Source: Albula goreensis (Eukaryota > Chordata > Actinopteri > Albuliformes > Albulidae). From it: DNA of 64,000 nucleotides. A model generated the notes under the pieces. That model was not told the DNA's origin. It worked only from the letters and a program-made list of their open reading frames with translations, and made no database searches. The position numbers were made by a program, and so were the translations under genes. Where the stretch lies: contig CM040746.1 of assembly GCA_022829145.1 (NCBI GenBank), positions 1,334,731-1,398,730 on the forward strand. The letters are read 5' to 3'. Shown here piece by piece: positions 47,715-58,324 of this stretch. The first letter of the stretch is position 1, and each line of letters opens with the position of its first letter.

Positions 47715-48234
47715 TGTCAGGGCGCAGTATGAACTCAAGTGCAGACAGGGATGAGATGAACCAGAGTTTATTAAGAGGGGCAAATCCAAAAACAGAGTCA
47801 AAAACAGGCACAGGGTCAAACCAGAAGAGCACAGTGTCAGGGCCAAAAACAGAATCCAAAGCAGTAGTCGAAAACAGGCAAAGTTCGAACCAGGTAAACA
47901 CAGCAATCAGGCAGAGACACAATCCAAAATCAGAAATCGGGGAAAACAGGCAAGAATCAAAAACAGGCAGGTCAGAACAGGAAAAGGCTCGTAGCGCAAC
48001 TGATCACAGGGAATACAGAGACGAACTCGCACAGAACAAACACAAGACAGGGTTTAAATGCATAGACTAACGAGCCAACGAGACACAGGTGCACAATAGG
48101 GCAGGTGAAACAAATGGGTAATCAACTGGGAAGGTAACAAGGAGGGCGGGGCAGACACAAGGGGAAATGAAAACAAAAGCACATGGACAGGGAACACAAA
48201 AACAAAAACACAGCATCAGACAGCATTACTGACA
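47715..48234 (-). repeat. 5-prime LTR of the Gypsy element (520 bp)
   Basis: Same ends and near-identical sequence to the other LTR, with one extra base. On the sense strand it supplies the promoter (TATA-like site at 48,058-48,053). The near-identity of the two LTRs, copied from one template at insertion, points to a recent insertion. Confidence 0.97.
48021..48058 (-). promoter_or_regulatory. LTR promoter core: TATA-like box and inferred RNA start
   Basis: Sense-strand gcatttaaaccc gives a TATA-like box at 48,058-48,053. Position +29 from its first base is 48,030, the first base of gcgagttcgt, the decamer complementary to the leader. The usual TATA-to-start distance in animals is about 25-32 bases, so the RNA would begin at or very near this decamer. 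The start site is inferred, not measured. Confidence 0.6.
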
Positions 48235-48239
48235 AGCTG

Positions 48240-49713
48240 CTAAAACACGTTTACGTGTGAATCGGTAAACACTCACAATGAGTGAAAATCTCTATTAAGA
48301 TGGAATTTGTGAAGACTGTGTAACTTTGCGACGTTCCTCTTGATCCATAGTACAAATCCATTCATGCATATGTATACCTAAGGTGAAGGTGCTAAAACAG
48401 GATGGAGATTTTGCAAATGAGGCCAATTAAGTGTTCCGTCTAATTTACTAAACCTTGCAGTAATTGTGACTCTCCTCTTTGCAAGGGAATGTTTATGACT
48501 TCTGAAAGCAGGCAGCCATTTTGTGCTGGTACAGACTATAGCACTCATTCTATAGAAGGCATGTTAATAATCTGATCTCTCGTCTACATATTGCACCTGT
48601 CATTACAGCCAGAAGACGGTACAACGGACAAAGGAAACGCAGAATAAGAATAGAGATGGTCTTCCGTCCAAGAAATACCCTCTTTCATTTACCCGAACAG
48701 CAAATAGTGATGCGATATAGGTTACTACTGGAGGACCTTGAGCCACACACCCAAATATCAAATACTCTGTAGGCTATGGTGAAACTACGGTTAACTTTAC
48801 ATGTCCTTGCGTCTGGATCTTTTCAAAGTACAATTTGGTGGGTTCGTCACACAACGGAAAGAAATAGAAAACTACATATCCCATGAGTGTGTAGGTTGTG
48901 TGTGATGCAAAACAAATAGTCACACATGTTGTTGCAAAGTACAGTGTTTCACATCACGGCAGCTTTATTTTCAGGAGTAGCTCTACCTACAGAAAGTGTG
49001 AGAGGGTTCAACAAGTGGGATGTATTAATTTGTAGTCATAACCTTGTTCCAGTAGTCTTAGTAAAAAGTTGTTAATATTATAGTTTTTGCGACCACAAAT
49101 GAACTGCTGTATGGCATATATTTTGCACTATGAATTTAACTTAGTAAATCTGGCTCTGAGCGTCTTTCACAGAACAAAGGCTCATGGGCTATGTGGGCGT
49201 CTTTTAACAGTCAAGGGGGGGTTCACTTCATCCTAAAAAATAGTGAGGCATGACACTGCCCCCCTGGACTCCAAGCCCAAGATCAATGTCCGTACCAATA
49301 TACAACGCGCTACATCATAATAAACTCCTTCCAAACGCATTCATGTTGTCTGAAGGTTCATTCTCCTGAATAATAAGTTACTGTTATAATAATTACTATG
49401 AATATTCTAAAAATAATCAGACAAGGAGAAGCTCATACCTGTCTATGGGAAGTGATGCTCAGTATCTATTAATGGCTGAAAACTAGGCATACATAAAAAA
49501 ATGGCTCTGTGGGAGAGCCAGGTGGCTGGGTTTCAGCTGAATGGTAGAACATAACAGATTCCCTGTACTTACCTCTGCCTCTGCTCTCTGCTCCTCATTC
49601 ATTCATTAATATTTATATCCATTGGACATAAGACCAACACACAAACAAATGAATTTGCCAATGTGTTTTTGTATGATATTCAACTCAAACAAGGGAACAG
49701 GAGGTCTGGTAGA
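48240..49713. other. Unique sequence, no gene seen
   Basis: About 1.5 kb right of the Gypsy element, without a recognisable gene, RNA or element and with no long open frame on either strand. Confidence 0.5.
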
Positions 49714-52272
49714 GCAGTGTAGTGTAATGGTTAGGGAGCTGGGCTTGTAGCTCAGAGGATACAGTGTAGTGTAATGGTTAGGGAGCTGGGCTTGTAGCTC
49801 AGAGGATACAGTGTAGTGTAATGGTTAGGGAGCTGGGCTTGTAGCTCAGAGGTTACAGTGTAGTGTAATGGTTAGGAGCTGGGCTTGTAGCTCAGAGGTT
49901 ACAGTGTAGTATAATGGTTAGGAGCTGGGCTTGTAGCTCAGAGGTTACAGTGTAGTATAATGGTTAGGGAGCTGGGCTTGTAGCTCAGAGGTTACAGTGT
50001 AGTATAATGGTTAGGGAGCTGGGCTTGTAGCTCAGGAGGTTACAGTGTAGTGTAATGGTTAGGGAGCTGGGCTTGTAGCTCAGAGGTTACAGTGTAGTGT
50101 AATGGTTAGGGAGCTGGGCTTGTAGCTCAGAGGATACAGTGTAGTGTAATGGTTAGGAGCTGGGCTTGTAGCTCAGAGGTTACAGTGTAGTATAATGGTT
50201 AGGAGCTGGGCTTGTAGCTCAGAGGATACAGTGTAGTGTAATGGTTAGGGAGCTGGGCTTGTAGCTCAGAGGATACAATGTAGTGTAATGGTTAGGGAGC
50301 TGGGCTTGTAGCTCAGAGGTTACAGTGTAGTGTAATGGTTAGGGAGCTGGGCTTGTAGCTCAGAGGTTACAGTGTAGTGTAATGGTTAGGAGCTGGGCTT
50401 ATAGATCAGAGGTTACAGTGTAGTGTAATGGTTAGGGAGCTGGGCTTGTAGCTCAGAGGTTACAGTGTAGTGTAATGGTTAGGGAGCTGGGCTTGTAGCT
50501 CAGAGGTTACAGTGTAGTGTAATGGTTAGGGCTGGGAGCTGAGGAGCTGGGCTTGTAGCTCAGAGGTTACAGTGTAGTGTAATGGTTAGGGAGCTGGGCT
50601 TGTAGCTCAGAGGATACAGTGTAGTGTAATGGTTAGGAGCTGGGCTTGTAGCTCAGAGGTTACAGTGTAGTGTAATGGTTAGGGACCTGGGCTTGGAGCT
50701 CAGAGGTTACAGTGTAGTGTAATGGTTAGGAGCTGGGCTTATAGATCAGAGGTTACAGTGTAGTATAATGGTTAGGGAGCTGGGCTTCTAGCTCAGAGGT
50801 TACAGTGTAGTGTAATGGTTAGGGAGCTGGGCTTGTAGCTCAGAGGATACAGTGTAGTGTAATGGTTAGGAGCTGGGCTTGTAGCTCAGAGGTTACAGTG
50901 TAGTGTAATGGTTAGGGAGCTGGGCTTGTAGCTCAGAGGTTACAGTGTAGTGTAATGGTTAGGGAGCTGGGCTTGTAGCTCAGAGGTTACAGTGTAGTGT
51001 AATGGTTAGGAGCTGGGCTTGTAGCTCAGAGGTTACAGTGTAGTGTAATGGTTAGGGACCTGGGCTTGGAGCTCAGAGGTTACAGTGTAGTGTAATGGTT
51101 AGGGAGCTGGGCTTGTAGCTCAGAGGTTACAGTGTAGTGTAATGGTTGGGGAGCTGGGCTTGTAGCTCAGAGGTTACAGTGTAGTATAATGGTTAGGAGC
51201 TGGGCTTGTAGCTCAGAGGATACAGTGTAGTGTAATGGTTAGGGAGCTGGGCTTGTAGCTCAGAGGTTACAGTGTAGTGTAATGGTTAGGGAGCTGGGCT
51301 TGTAGCTCAGAGGTTACAGTGTAGTATAATGGTTAGGAGCTGGAGCTTGGGCTCAGAGGTTACAGTGTAGTGTAATGGTTAGGGAGCTGGGCTTGTAGCT
51401 CAGAGGTTACAGTGTAGTATAATGGTTAGGAGCTGGGCTTGTAGCTCAGAGGTTACAGTGTAGTGTAATGGTTAGGGAGCTGGGCTTGTAGCTCAGAGGT
51501 TACAGTGTAGTGTAATGGTTAGGGAGCTGGGCTTGTAGCTCAGAGGATACAGTGTAGTGTAATGGTTAGGGAGCTGGGCTTGTAGCTCAGAGGTTACAGT
51601 GTAGTGTAATGGTTAGGGAGCTGGGCTTGTAGCTCAGAGGTTACAGTGTAGTATAATGGTTAGGAGCTGGGCTTGTAGCTCAGAGGTTACAGTGTAGTGC
51701 AATGGTTAGGGAGCTGGGTTTGTAGCTCAGAGGTTACAGTGTAGTATAGTTGTTAGGGAGCTGGGCTTGTAGCTCAGAGGTTACAGTGTAGTATAATGGT
51801 TAGGGAGCTGGGCTTGTAGCTCAGAGGTTACAGTGTAGTATAATGGTTAGGGAGCTGGGCTTGTAGCTCAGAGGTTACAGTGTAGTATAATGGTTAGGGA
51901 GCTGGGCTTGTAGCTCAGAGGTTACAGTGTAGTGTAATGGTTAGGGAGCTGGGCTTGTAGCTCAGAGGTTACAGTGTAGTATAATGGTTAGGGAGCTGGG
52001 CTTGTAGCTCAGAGGTTACAGTGTAGTATAATGGGTAGGGAGCTGGGCTTGTAGCTCAGAGGTTACAGTGTAGTATAATGGTTAGGGAGCTGGGCTTGTA
52101 GCTCAGAGGTTACAGTGTAGTATAATGGTTAGGAGCTGGGCTTGTAGCTCAGAGGTTACAGTGTAGTATAATGGTTAGGGGAGCTGGGCTTGTAGCTCAG
52201 AGGTTACAGTGTAGTGTAATGGTTAGGGAGCTGGGCTTGTAGCTCAGAGGTTACAGTGTCGTCTAATGGTTA
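49714..52272 (+). repeat. 46-47-bp satellite array, about 54 copies, SINE-derived
   Basis: The unit is tacagtgtagtgtaatggtt, agggagctgggcttgtagct, cagaggt (47 bp). A 46-bp form (ttaggagctgg) is mixed in. Recurrent variants are tgta/tata and ggttac/ggatac. Irregular units lie near 50,530 and 51,340. The core tagtgtaatggttagggagctgg resembles the tRNA-like head (box A) of the common fish SINE. The array ends at the right in cctttgggcaaggtaaatac, which resembles SINE body sequence, so it probably grew from a SINE head. No box B is present in the unit. Confidence 0.95.
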
Positions 52273-52320
52273 TCATTGTACCTTTGGGCAAGGTAAATAC
52301 CCAGCTGTGTAAAATAAAAG
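52273..52320 (+). mobile_element. SINE body remnant at the array edge
   Basis: tgtacctttgggcaaggtaa followed by atacccagctgtgtaaaata resembles the middle of the common fish SINE (cttgggcaaggtacttaaccc, then tccagctgtataaatg). It directly follows the last satellite unit and lacks the usual 3-prime end. Confidence 0.5.
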
Positions 52321-54050
52321 AAAAAGAGTCAACTGTTAGCTGGACAAGTTATCCGAATGTTAGTGCCTGTGAAATATAATATGAATTGGTATCAACGTTA
52401 GAATCCTGTGGGGGAATAAGAAACCTACTCATTAGTACAGCTCACTGCTGGTCTATCTTTCAATGGAAGCAGCAGTTGAATAAGAAGCAGGTAGCTCCTG
52501 AAGAATCAAATAACTCATTTGAAATGCATTCTTACTGTAGCCTGCATTATCAGGTCGGTACTGCTGTCCTTATTTAATCATGCTGTGTAATTTAATTGAT
52601 CCCCAAATGTGCAAATTAGTATAGGAGAGGTGTATTTTGAACTTTTATTATCATTTTCACCTTTTGTTTTTGCGATAATAAAGAAGACATGCATGTTTGT
52701 TCTCGTTACTCACTTCACTTTCTCTTCACTTTCTTCTTAATTGTGTCTAGCTATTTGTACCTTTAGTTTACAATATTTTGGTAAATAAGCTTTAGCTATC
52801 CCCACCCCACCGCCAGGGGTCACATGGTTAAAAAGGAGCTGCTGTAGAAATCTACAGTGATAAGTAAATCGTGCACACAGATTAGTATAATCCATCCATA
52901 CTTCTACGCTCTGAGTTCGTATTCACAGATTCATATTAAGTTTAGTACAAATTTGGAGCTTACATCAATCAGGATGAAACATTGTTTATTTTACTTGTTT
53001 GTTTGTTTGTTTTAGAATTAGTTTGAGACTAGCTAGCTAGGTATAAGTGAGGTATTTCATGTCACCTACTCTATCGCCATTGCAACCGATCATTGGTACC
53101 AGCCGAATACAGCAGCAGTACCCGTAATGTCAGTTCTGCTTTAACACTTTTTTATGCTCCAGAGGGAATGGATTGCCTGTATAGACAGTAGGAAATCACC
53201 TCACTAAACAAACGAAATACAAATACATTCTTTACCTAAAGGAGTCTGCCCTGTGTGTTGGGATAAAGATTTGAAGCTTTGATCATGTAAAAGAATAAAC
53301 TGTAGCCAAGCGTGAAGAGAATAAAGCGGTACTGTTTGAATGAACACCACAGTATAATGTAGCAAATAAACAAAACACCACAGTATAACACTAGGTGGCC
53401 ATTGCACTTTATATTATGGTAAGCCACCATTTAGCGGAATTTATCTTAGCCACTGCCCAGCTTCTCTCCATTTCATTTGTAATTATATGTAACCCAATGA
53501 AGTGTAGCAGAGTGACAGACATAACCAGCTAAATATTTCCTTTTAGATAACTGTTTCAGACGTTACTGTACAGTCTAGTTGTTCATGGGCTGCTGTTTGC
53601 CAAAATATGAAAATAACCCAAACAGACAATTGTTGAATATGTCATCATCGGCTTTGTTTCAGGACTGATTTTTGCTGAAAGATAAGAAAATACGATGAAG
53701 ACTCCATTTAAACTTGTTTGCTATAATTTCTTCCCACTTTACATCTTAAGCCTAATTGGAATTCATTTTAACATGCCAATAAAGAAACTTGTTGTCAATA
53801 AGCAAACGTTTTACTGTACTGGAAGAAGCTACTAAATTGCTACATCTCACTAAATTGGCAGTTATATCAGACTGTATAATCAACAGTAAGTTACTTCCTC
53901 TAAAATATAACTTAAAGACTCACCCTCTGTTTGTTTACTAATGCAACTCAAAGAGGTTTCTCCTGATACTCCCATTAAAATAAAAGATTAAGGGTCAAAT
54001 CTCAAAACGGAGTGCATCCAATTACAGAACTAATGTTCTACTTGCAGATG
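52321..54050. other. Unique sequence, no gene seen
   Basis: AT-rich, with short unfamiliar open frames on both strands near 52,386-52,577 and 53,204-53,430. A short ttgtttg repeat lies near 52,996. Confidence 0.5.
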
Positions 54051-54499
54051 CTTCCACACTCAAAACTTTTTTTTTCAATTGCATAGATGCATTTCTTCAA
54101 AACCCTCATTCTCAAAACTCAAAGTGCATTTTCCAAAAGAGTAGACCAATTTCTCATAACACCATACCACCCATGCAAAGGAACCTATCACATTCAAAAT
54201 GTTAACCACATGCTTACAGTTTTTTTCTTTGATCACTGAGACACATTTCTTGAAATTATGTTCCATTTTCCAAAACTTTAAACACAAATACAAAACTGCA
54301 CACTCATCTTCAAAAAACACAGAACTTCCAGGACAAAACTAAACTCTCCACCCAAAATCTTGTAATCTTACATTTGAACCAAATTTTGCCTTCAGACATC
54401 ACACAAAAGACATCAAATATACATGCAGTACAAAATGGTCACTACACACCAGTGAGATCAGTTCAAAACACTTCTGTAAAAACCCATTACTGCAATTAT

Positions 54500-56490
54500 T
54501 TACTGTTTTTTTTTTACGATTGCACAGTAAAATTAAAAATAACGCACAGTCAGTGAAACTTGACACTCAAGCAGCAAAACCTCAGCCCAGATCTGCACAA
54601 CTATAAGCACATTGTGAGGCTGACAGATCTGGGCACACTTCTCTGCATACGACACAGAAATCTAACATTATGTCACTTCTTTGCCATTTCAAGGCACTGC
54701 CTTTCAAAATAGCACATCTATGAACCAATTGATCAAACATGGCCGTCAAGTGTACAGACACTTGGGTGCTTAATTGCAAACTCACAAATCAGGCATAAGC
54801 ACCATAAAAAGGCAACAGTCGCAGGTAAACTCACCTGTCAACAAAAATGGAAGGCAACGTTGCAGTAAGAGGAAGAGGGAGAGGGAGAGTGAGGATGAGC
54901 AGGGGGAGCCCATGGAGGAGGAGGGGTAGGGAGAGGAAGAGGAAGAGGTAGAGGTTGACCTGGAGGAGGATGTAGACAAAGAAGATGAGGACTAAATTTA
55001 TCTGATTAAATCTGAGAAATGTTGGTTGACCAAGTTGTAAACCATGGGTTGACATTGATAGGCTGGACAGAGAGTTCAGCTCAACCTCTGCAGATATATC
55101 GTTGCAAAAGTAATTCGGACATTTAGACAAGACTGTCTACAGTAAAATCAGTACAATGTAGCCTACTAAACGTACTACATCACTACTTTTTGGTACCCAT
55201 TGACTGCATTCCGTGTTTGAAACAATGCCTTGTATGCTGTCCTATCAGTTTTACATGTATTTTAATTGGTCTACATAGGATTGAGGGTTCAGAACGTCAA
55301 GGAGGAAGGGGCCCCATAGTCTCAGAGGAACAAGAGAGAGCTATCGTAAACATGGTTTCGGCCAATAACACGATACGCCTCAGAGAAATTCAAACAAACA
55401 TCCTCAATGACCACACAGTTTTCAATAATGTCCATCAGGTCTCTCTATCAACACTGGGCCGAATCCGTAAAATCGTCTCATACAGATGAAACAACTCAAC
55501 CGAGTGCCATTTGAATGAAATTCTGAGAGGGTAAAAGACCTGCAGCATGAATATGTGGAGCTAAGTAATGCACGCTTCAGTATTGTGCTCTGCACACAGA
55601 ACCTTTTTACATGTAAATTTATAGTAGGCCTACATTGAACTGCACAATGTTGTCTTTTTTTCAGAGAGTTTTGCAAATGGATGCTGATGCAATTCCGTAT
55701 GAATTTATCTTCATAGATGAGGCTGGGTTTAACCTGACAAAAGTAAGAAGAAGAGGGAGAAACATCATTAGCCACAGAGCTATTTTGAATGTCCCGGGCC
55801 AACGTGGTGGTGACGTCACAATGTGTGCTGCAATCACACAGAACGGGGTCCTCCACCGCCATGCCAATTTGGGTCCTTACAACACAACACACATACTCAC
55901 ATTTTTAGACAGACCTATGAGGCGGACGAAGTGCTATGGCCAGATCCAGCTTGGCAAAGAGAGTATGCGTAGGGTTTTTTTTTTTCATTTATGCTTTCTT
56001 TTTTGTCTCCACAAATGTTTTTGCTGTGTTTATGCACTATATTCTATATCGATTATATTCTGTTCTGATTTTCAGTGCAAAATGCAACCTTTGTAGAATC
56101 AGTCAATACATCCATGCATTTTCAATGTGGAGGGAAATAAATGTTTTCATAAGTGTGCAATACTAGTCTTGTGTGTTGTGTTTGGTCAAATATTCATGTA
56201 CTTTATTTCTGAAAAAAATCAAACCCAGACTATATCATTAGAAAAGTAGTGTTTGAGCACAGCAGTGTGTATCTAGTTCAAACAGAATCAGACCATATGA
56301 AACATGTGTGCCATACAATAACAAAATTGGGTTTTTATGAATTATTGTGTAGTTTTGAATGAAGCGTTGCATTTTGCAAAAGACCTGAGGTGTTCTGCTA
56401 CTTCTGTGTGTGGTTGTGTGAATTGTGTGTACTGATTTGACAAAATGAGCCCTGTTTTCAAAATTGTGCTTAAGCAATCGTAAAAAAAAT
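54500..56490 (+). mobile_element. IS630-like (Tc1/mariner superfamily) transposon, degraded
   Basis: Inverted motifs tttttttttacgattgc (near 54,506) and gcaatcgtaaaaaaaa (near 56,475) bracket a plus-strand transposase relic (listed separately). An aataaa signal lies near 56,137. The span, about 2 kb, suits a transposon with an intron-bearing transposase. The outer ends and target duplication are not certain, since similar sequence (aaaactcaaagtgc-type) continues to about 54,050 on the left. Confidence 0.6.
54847..55965 (+). pseudogene. IS630-like DDE transposase relic, possibly intron-bearing
   Basis: The likely start, ATG at 54,847, begins MEGNVAVRGRGRGRVRMSRG, an Arg/Gly-rich N-terminus usual in this fish family. 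The helix-turn-helix part at 55,262-55,489 reads IVSEEQERAIVNMVSANNTI and RLREIQTNIL, then VSLSTLGRIRK. The catalytic part at about 55,664-55,965 reads IPYEFIFIDEAGFNLTKVRR, with the first catalytic aspartate in FIDEAGFN, then NVPGQRGGDVTMCAAIT and LGPYNTTHILTFLD. Between the two, about 55,560-55,663 looks like an intron: it ends in tctttttttcag and its donor, ctaagta, is off-consensus. The second catalytic block (DNVSFH) is missing here. The protein would cut and paste the element. Confidence 0.75.
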
Positions 56491-56616
56491 GTAATGGCAC
56501 TTGTGGTTTTTCCCTCCAGACCAATCTCTTTACATTATGAATGCAATATAAAGAAGCAAAAGATGTTTACAGTTTTTAATCCCTTGATGTACTGTAGTAC
56601 ACTAAAGTTTTGAGTT

Positions 56617-56672
56617 GTAACTTGCTCTAGATAAGAGTATAAGCAAAACGCCTATGATGTAATGTGATGTAA
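56617..56672 (+). mobile_element. 3-prime end fragment of the common fish SINE
   Basis: gttgtaacttgctctagata followed by agagtataagcaaaacgcc and atgatgtaatgtgatgtaa: a diverged copy of the gtaagtcgctctggataaga end and its short-repeat tail. Confidence 0.6.
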
Positions 56673-56839
56673 ACCGAAATCGTGACAAAGTAAATGTACT
56701 GTAAAAACAGGCCCCTAATAAAGAACATAGAGTACAGGAAAGTATTTTTTACATTTACCAATATAAACGACTGAAATTAAAAGTTTCTACATAAATTTTT
56801 ATTAACTACATTAATTCTGCCTCAGCATTTTGTCTCTGG

Positions 56840-57076
56840 TCAGAGATTCTCATCAAACTTCACAGGCAGTGTTGGCAACTTCTCAATGGGGTTTATAATT
56901 TGAGAATATACAGGGAGAAAGGTGTTGCTGAATCTTGGGTTGTCACTGAACCAGTCACAAACCAGAGCAGCCTGGTGGAAACTGACATTGTCCAAAATGG
57001 TTCTACTGGATGTGCTGGCACCCTGTGGACTATAGTCTATATACAGACCACTGAAGGTCTGGATTATAGAGGCCAC
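56840..57076 (-). pseudogene. IS630-like transposase fragment in inverse orientation
   Basis: The minus-strand frame contains ILDNVSFHQAALVCDWFSDN, then PRFSNTFLPVYSQIINPIEK. This is the second catalytic aspartate block (DNVSFH) and the NPIE block with the last catalytic glutamate of the same family as the plus-strand relic at 54,847-55,965. The order and orientation show it is either a second copy or an inverted part of the first. It stops soon after NPIEK. A glutamate-rich stretch encoded near 57,180-57,150 (minus) may be from its N-terminal part, which would mean a large internal deletion. Confidence 0.75.
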
Positions 57077-57800
57077 CCATGAACAAAGACATGGTCATCT
57101 AGAGTTGTATTGATCTTGTCAGAAACTATCTGTCTCCTTGCCCTTTCACCTCCTCCTCCTCCTCCTCCACCTCCTCATCATGTACCTTCAGGTCTTTCTG
57201 GATCCAAAAATGACAACTGATCCTTGGCCCTTTTGTCTGTCCATCCTCAGGTTCTGAGTGGAGTGTGAACAATTGTGATTTTTGAGTTACGGTTTTTGGT
57301 TTGAGTTATGATGACTTGAGATAACGATATTTAACACCAGCTCTTTCTAAACGAGCACATTGTGTAGCCAATGATAAATGAAGGGATTTTTGTGTAGAAT
57401 TTTACGTTAAACTTCAGCAAATCTGGATCATGTGTGAAAACGGGAATAGCGTTTCATGTTTTTTTTTTTTTGGTCTTTTGGTAGATGGCATTATGATTTG
57501 GGATGTTTAGTTAATTGGCCCAGGAACAGCATGTAGGCGATTTAGAAAAAACCGTACAAACACAATATCTACAACACTTTCACCAAATGTATAGCACCTT
57601 CTTATCACTGCCTTCTAAACCCTGACACTAAAATGCAAAGTATTTGCATCAAAACTGGACAGACTGTGTACATTGTGATTTGTGCACACTGTCAATTAAA
57701 AAGATTTCCTCGAATACACAAATATGAAATACAGCATGTTTATTACAGTATGAATCAGTCTCTTTCTGTCAGTCTGTCCTACCTGTTTAGCCACAACACA
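57077..57800. other. Transposon-derived, unresolved
   Basis: Contains gatttagaaaaaaccgtaca near 57,533, resembling the tacggttttttt motif at 58,696-58,715 in inverse orientation, so it may be an element end. No gene recognised. Confidence 0.35.
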
Positions 57801-58030
57801 TCTTCATCATCACACCCGATGCCTTGCCTTTGAAGGCACAGAGGGGAAAAAATGGGCATGTCCCAGCCACCATCGCAGCGTTTCCTCACAACCAGCATCC
57901 ATCGCCCCCAGTAAAGACAAGCGGTTATGGGCCTGGGGATCAAACACCTCCTACCTCAATGCTGAAAAGAATCCATCAGCCGGATTGAAGACGGGTGAAT
58001 AGGATGGTAGGAACGCCTTTGGTATTCTTC
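57800..58030 (-). pseudogene. IS630-like transposase C-terminal fragment, second inverse copy
   Basis: Minus-strand translation of about 58,010-57,810 reads AFLPSYSPVFNPADGFFSAL, then a stop, then EVFDPQAHNRLSLLGAMDAG and WWLGHAHFFPSVPSKARHRV. The pattern YSP.xNP..xFFSA..R and the following AM..xC/G and FFP blocks match the C-terminal part of this family of transposases. The usual NPIE is changed to NPAD, so the last catalytic glutamate appears lost. Since it overlaps the same protein region as 56,840-57,076, it must come from a different copy. Confidence 0.65.
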
Positions 58031-58119
58031 GGTGACCTGTAAACCATTCCCTGTCAAGACCAGAGTGGAAAAAAACTGACAATTAGTTTGTAATTTGACA
58101 AGTCAGGCCTCACAAACCT

Positions 58120-58324
58120 CCCTTTCATTCTTTTTTGATTATTTTTTTGTGATTTTTCCACTTTATTTGACAGCTACAGTAGAGAGGTAGACAGGAAATG
58201 CAGGGGAAAGAGGGAGGAGGACATGCAGCAAAGGGCCCAGGCCAGATTTGAACCTGGGCTGCTGTGGTAAGGCCTGGCCTTACATGGCATGCGCTCTACC
58301 GGATGAGCTACCGGGGCACGCCGT
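58120..58324 (-). mobile_element. tRNA-derived SINE with clear A and B boxes
   Basis: On the minus strand: ggcgtgccccggtagctcat, ccggtagagcgcatgcc (box A-like tagctcatccggtag), then cccaggttcaaatctggcct (box B-like ggttcaaatct), then gggccctttgctgcatgtcc, a body rich in ctctc, and an aataaagtgg end followed by an A-rich tail. The structure is a tRNA head of about 75 bp plus body of about 130 bp, as in a SINE very common in teleosts. It is not a tRNA gene because the folded arms do not pair properly and the body follows directly. Confidence 0.85.

Larger units (their letters stand above)
42880..48234 (-). mobile_element. Ty3/Gypsy chromovirus-type retrotransposon, sushi-like, full structure
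   Basis: A complete element in minus orientation: 3-prime LTR 42,880-43,398, 5-prime LTR 47,715-48,234, and a 4.3-kb interior carrying gag, protease, reverse transcriptase, RNase H, integrase and a C-terminal chromodomain in that order. Both flanks carry agctg (42,875-42,879 and 48,235-48,239), a perfect 5-bp target duplication. The order PR-RT-RH-IN-chromodomain places it in the chromoviruses, and the fish host, the LTR ends and the likely self-primer suggest the Tf1/sushi group. The coding part has at least eight frame changes, so this copy cannot make its proteins as written, although the LTRs are almost identical. Confidence 0.95.

Noticed and set aside
47695-47922. Upstream ATG inside the LTR as the start of gag
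   Set aside because: The in-frame ATG at 47,922 lies within the LTR, and its residues repeat in the other LTR. The ATG at 47,697 in the leader, followed by MDSADSG, is the better start.
49714-52272. CRISPR-like array
   Set aside because: The units are contiguous with no unique spacers, and the setting is a vertebrate genome. It is a satellite.
49714-52272. Cluster of tRNA genes
   Set aside because: Units resemble only the D-arm side of a tRNA; no box B, anticodon arm or acceptor pairing is present.
58240-58324. tRNA gene on the minus strand
   Set aside because: A and B boxes are present but the arms do not pair as in a tRNA, and a SINE body with an A-rich tail follows.
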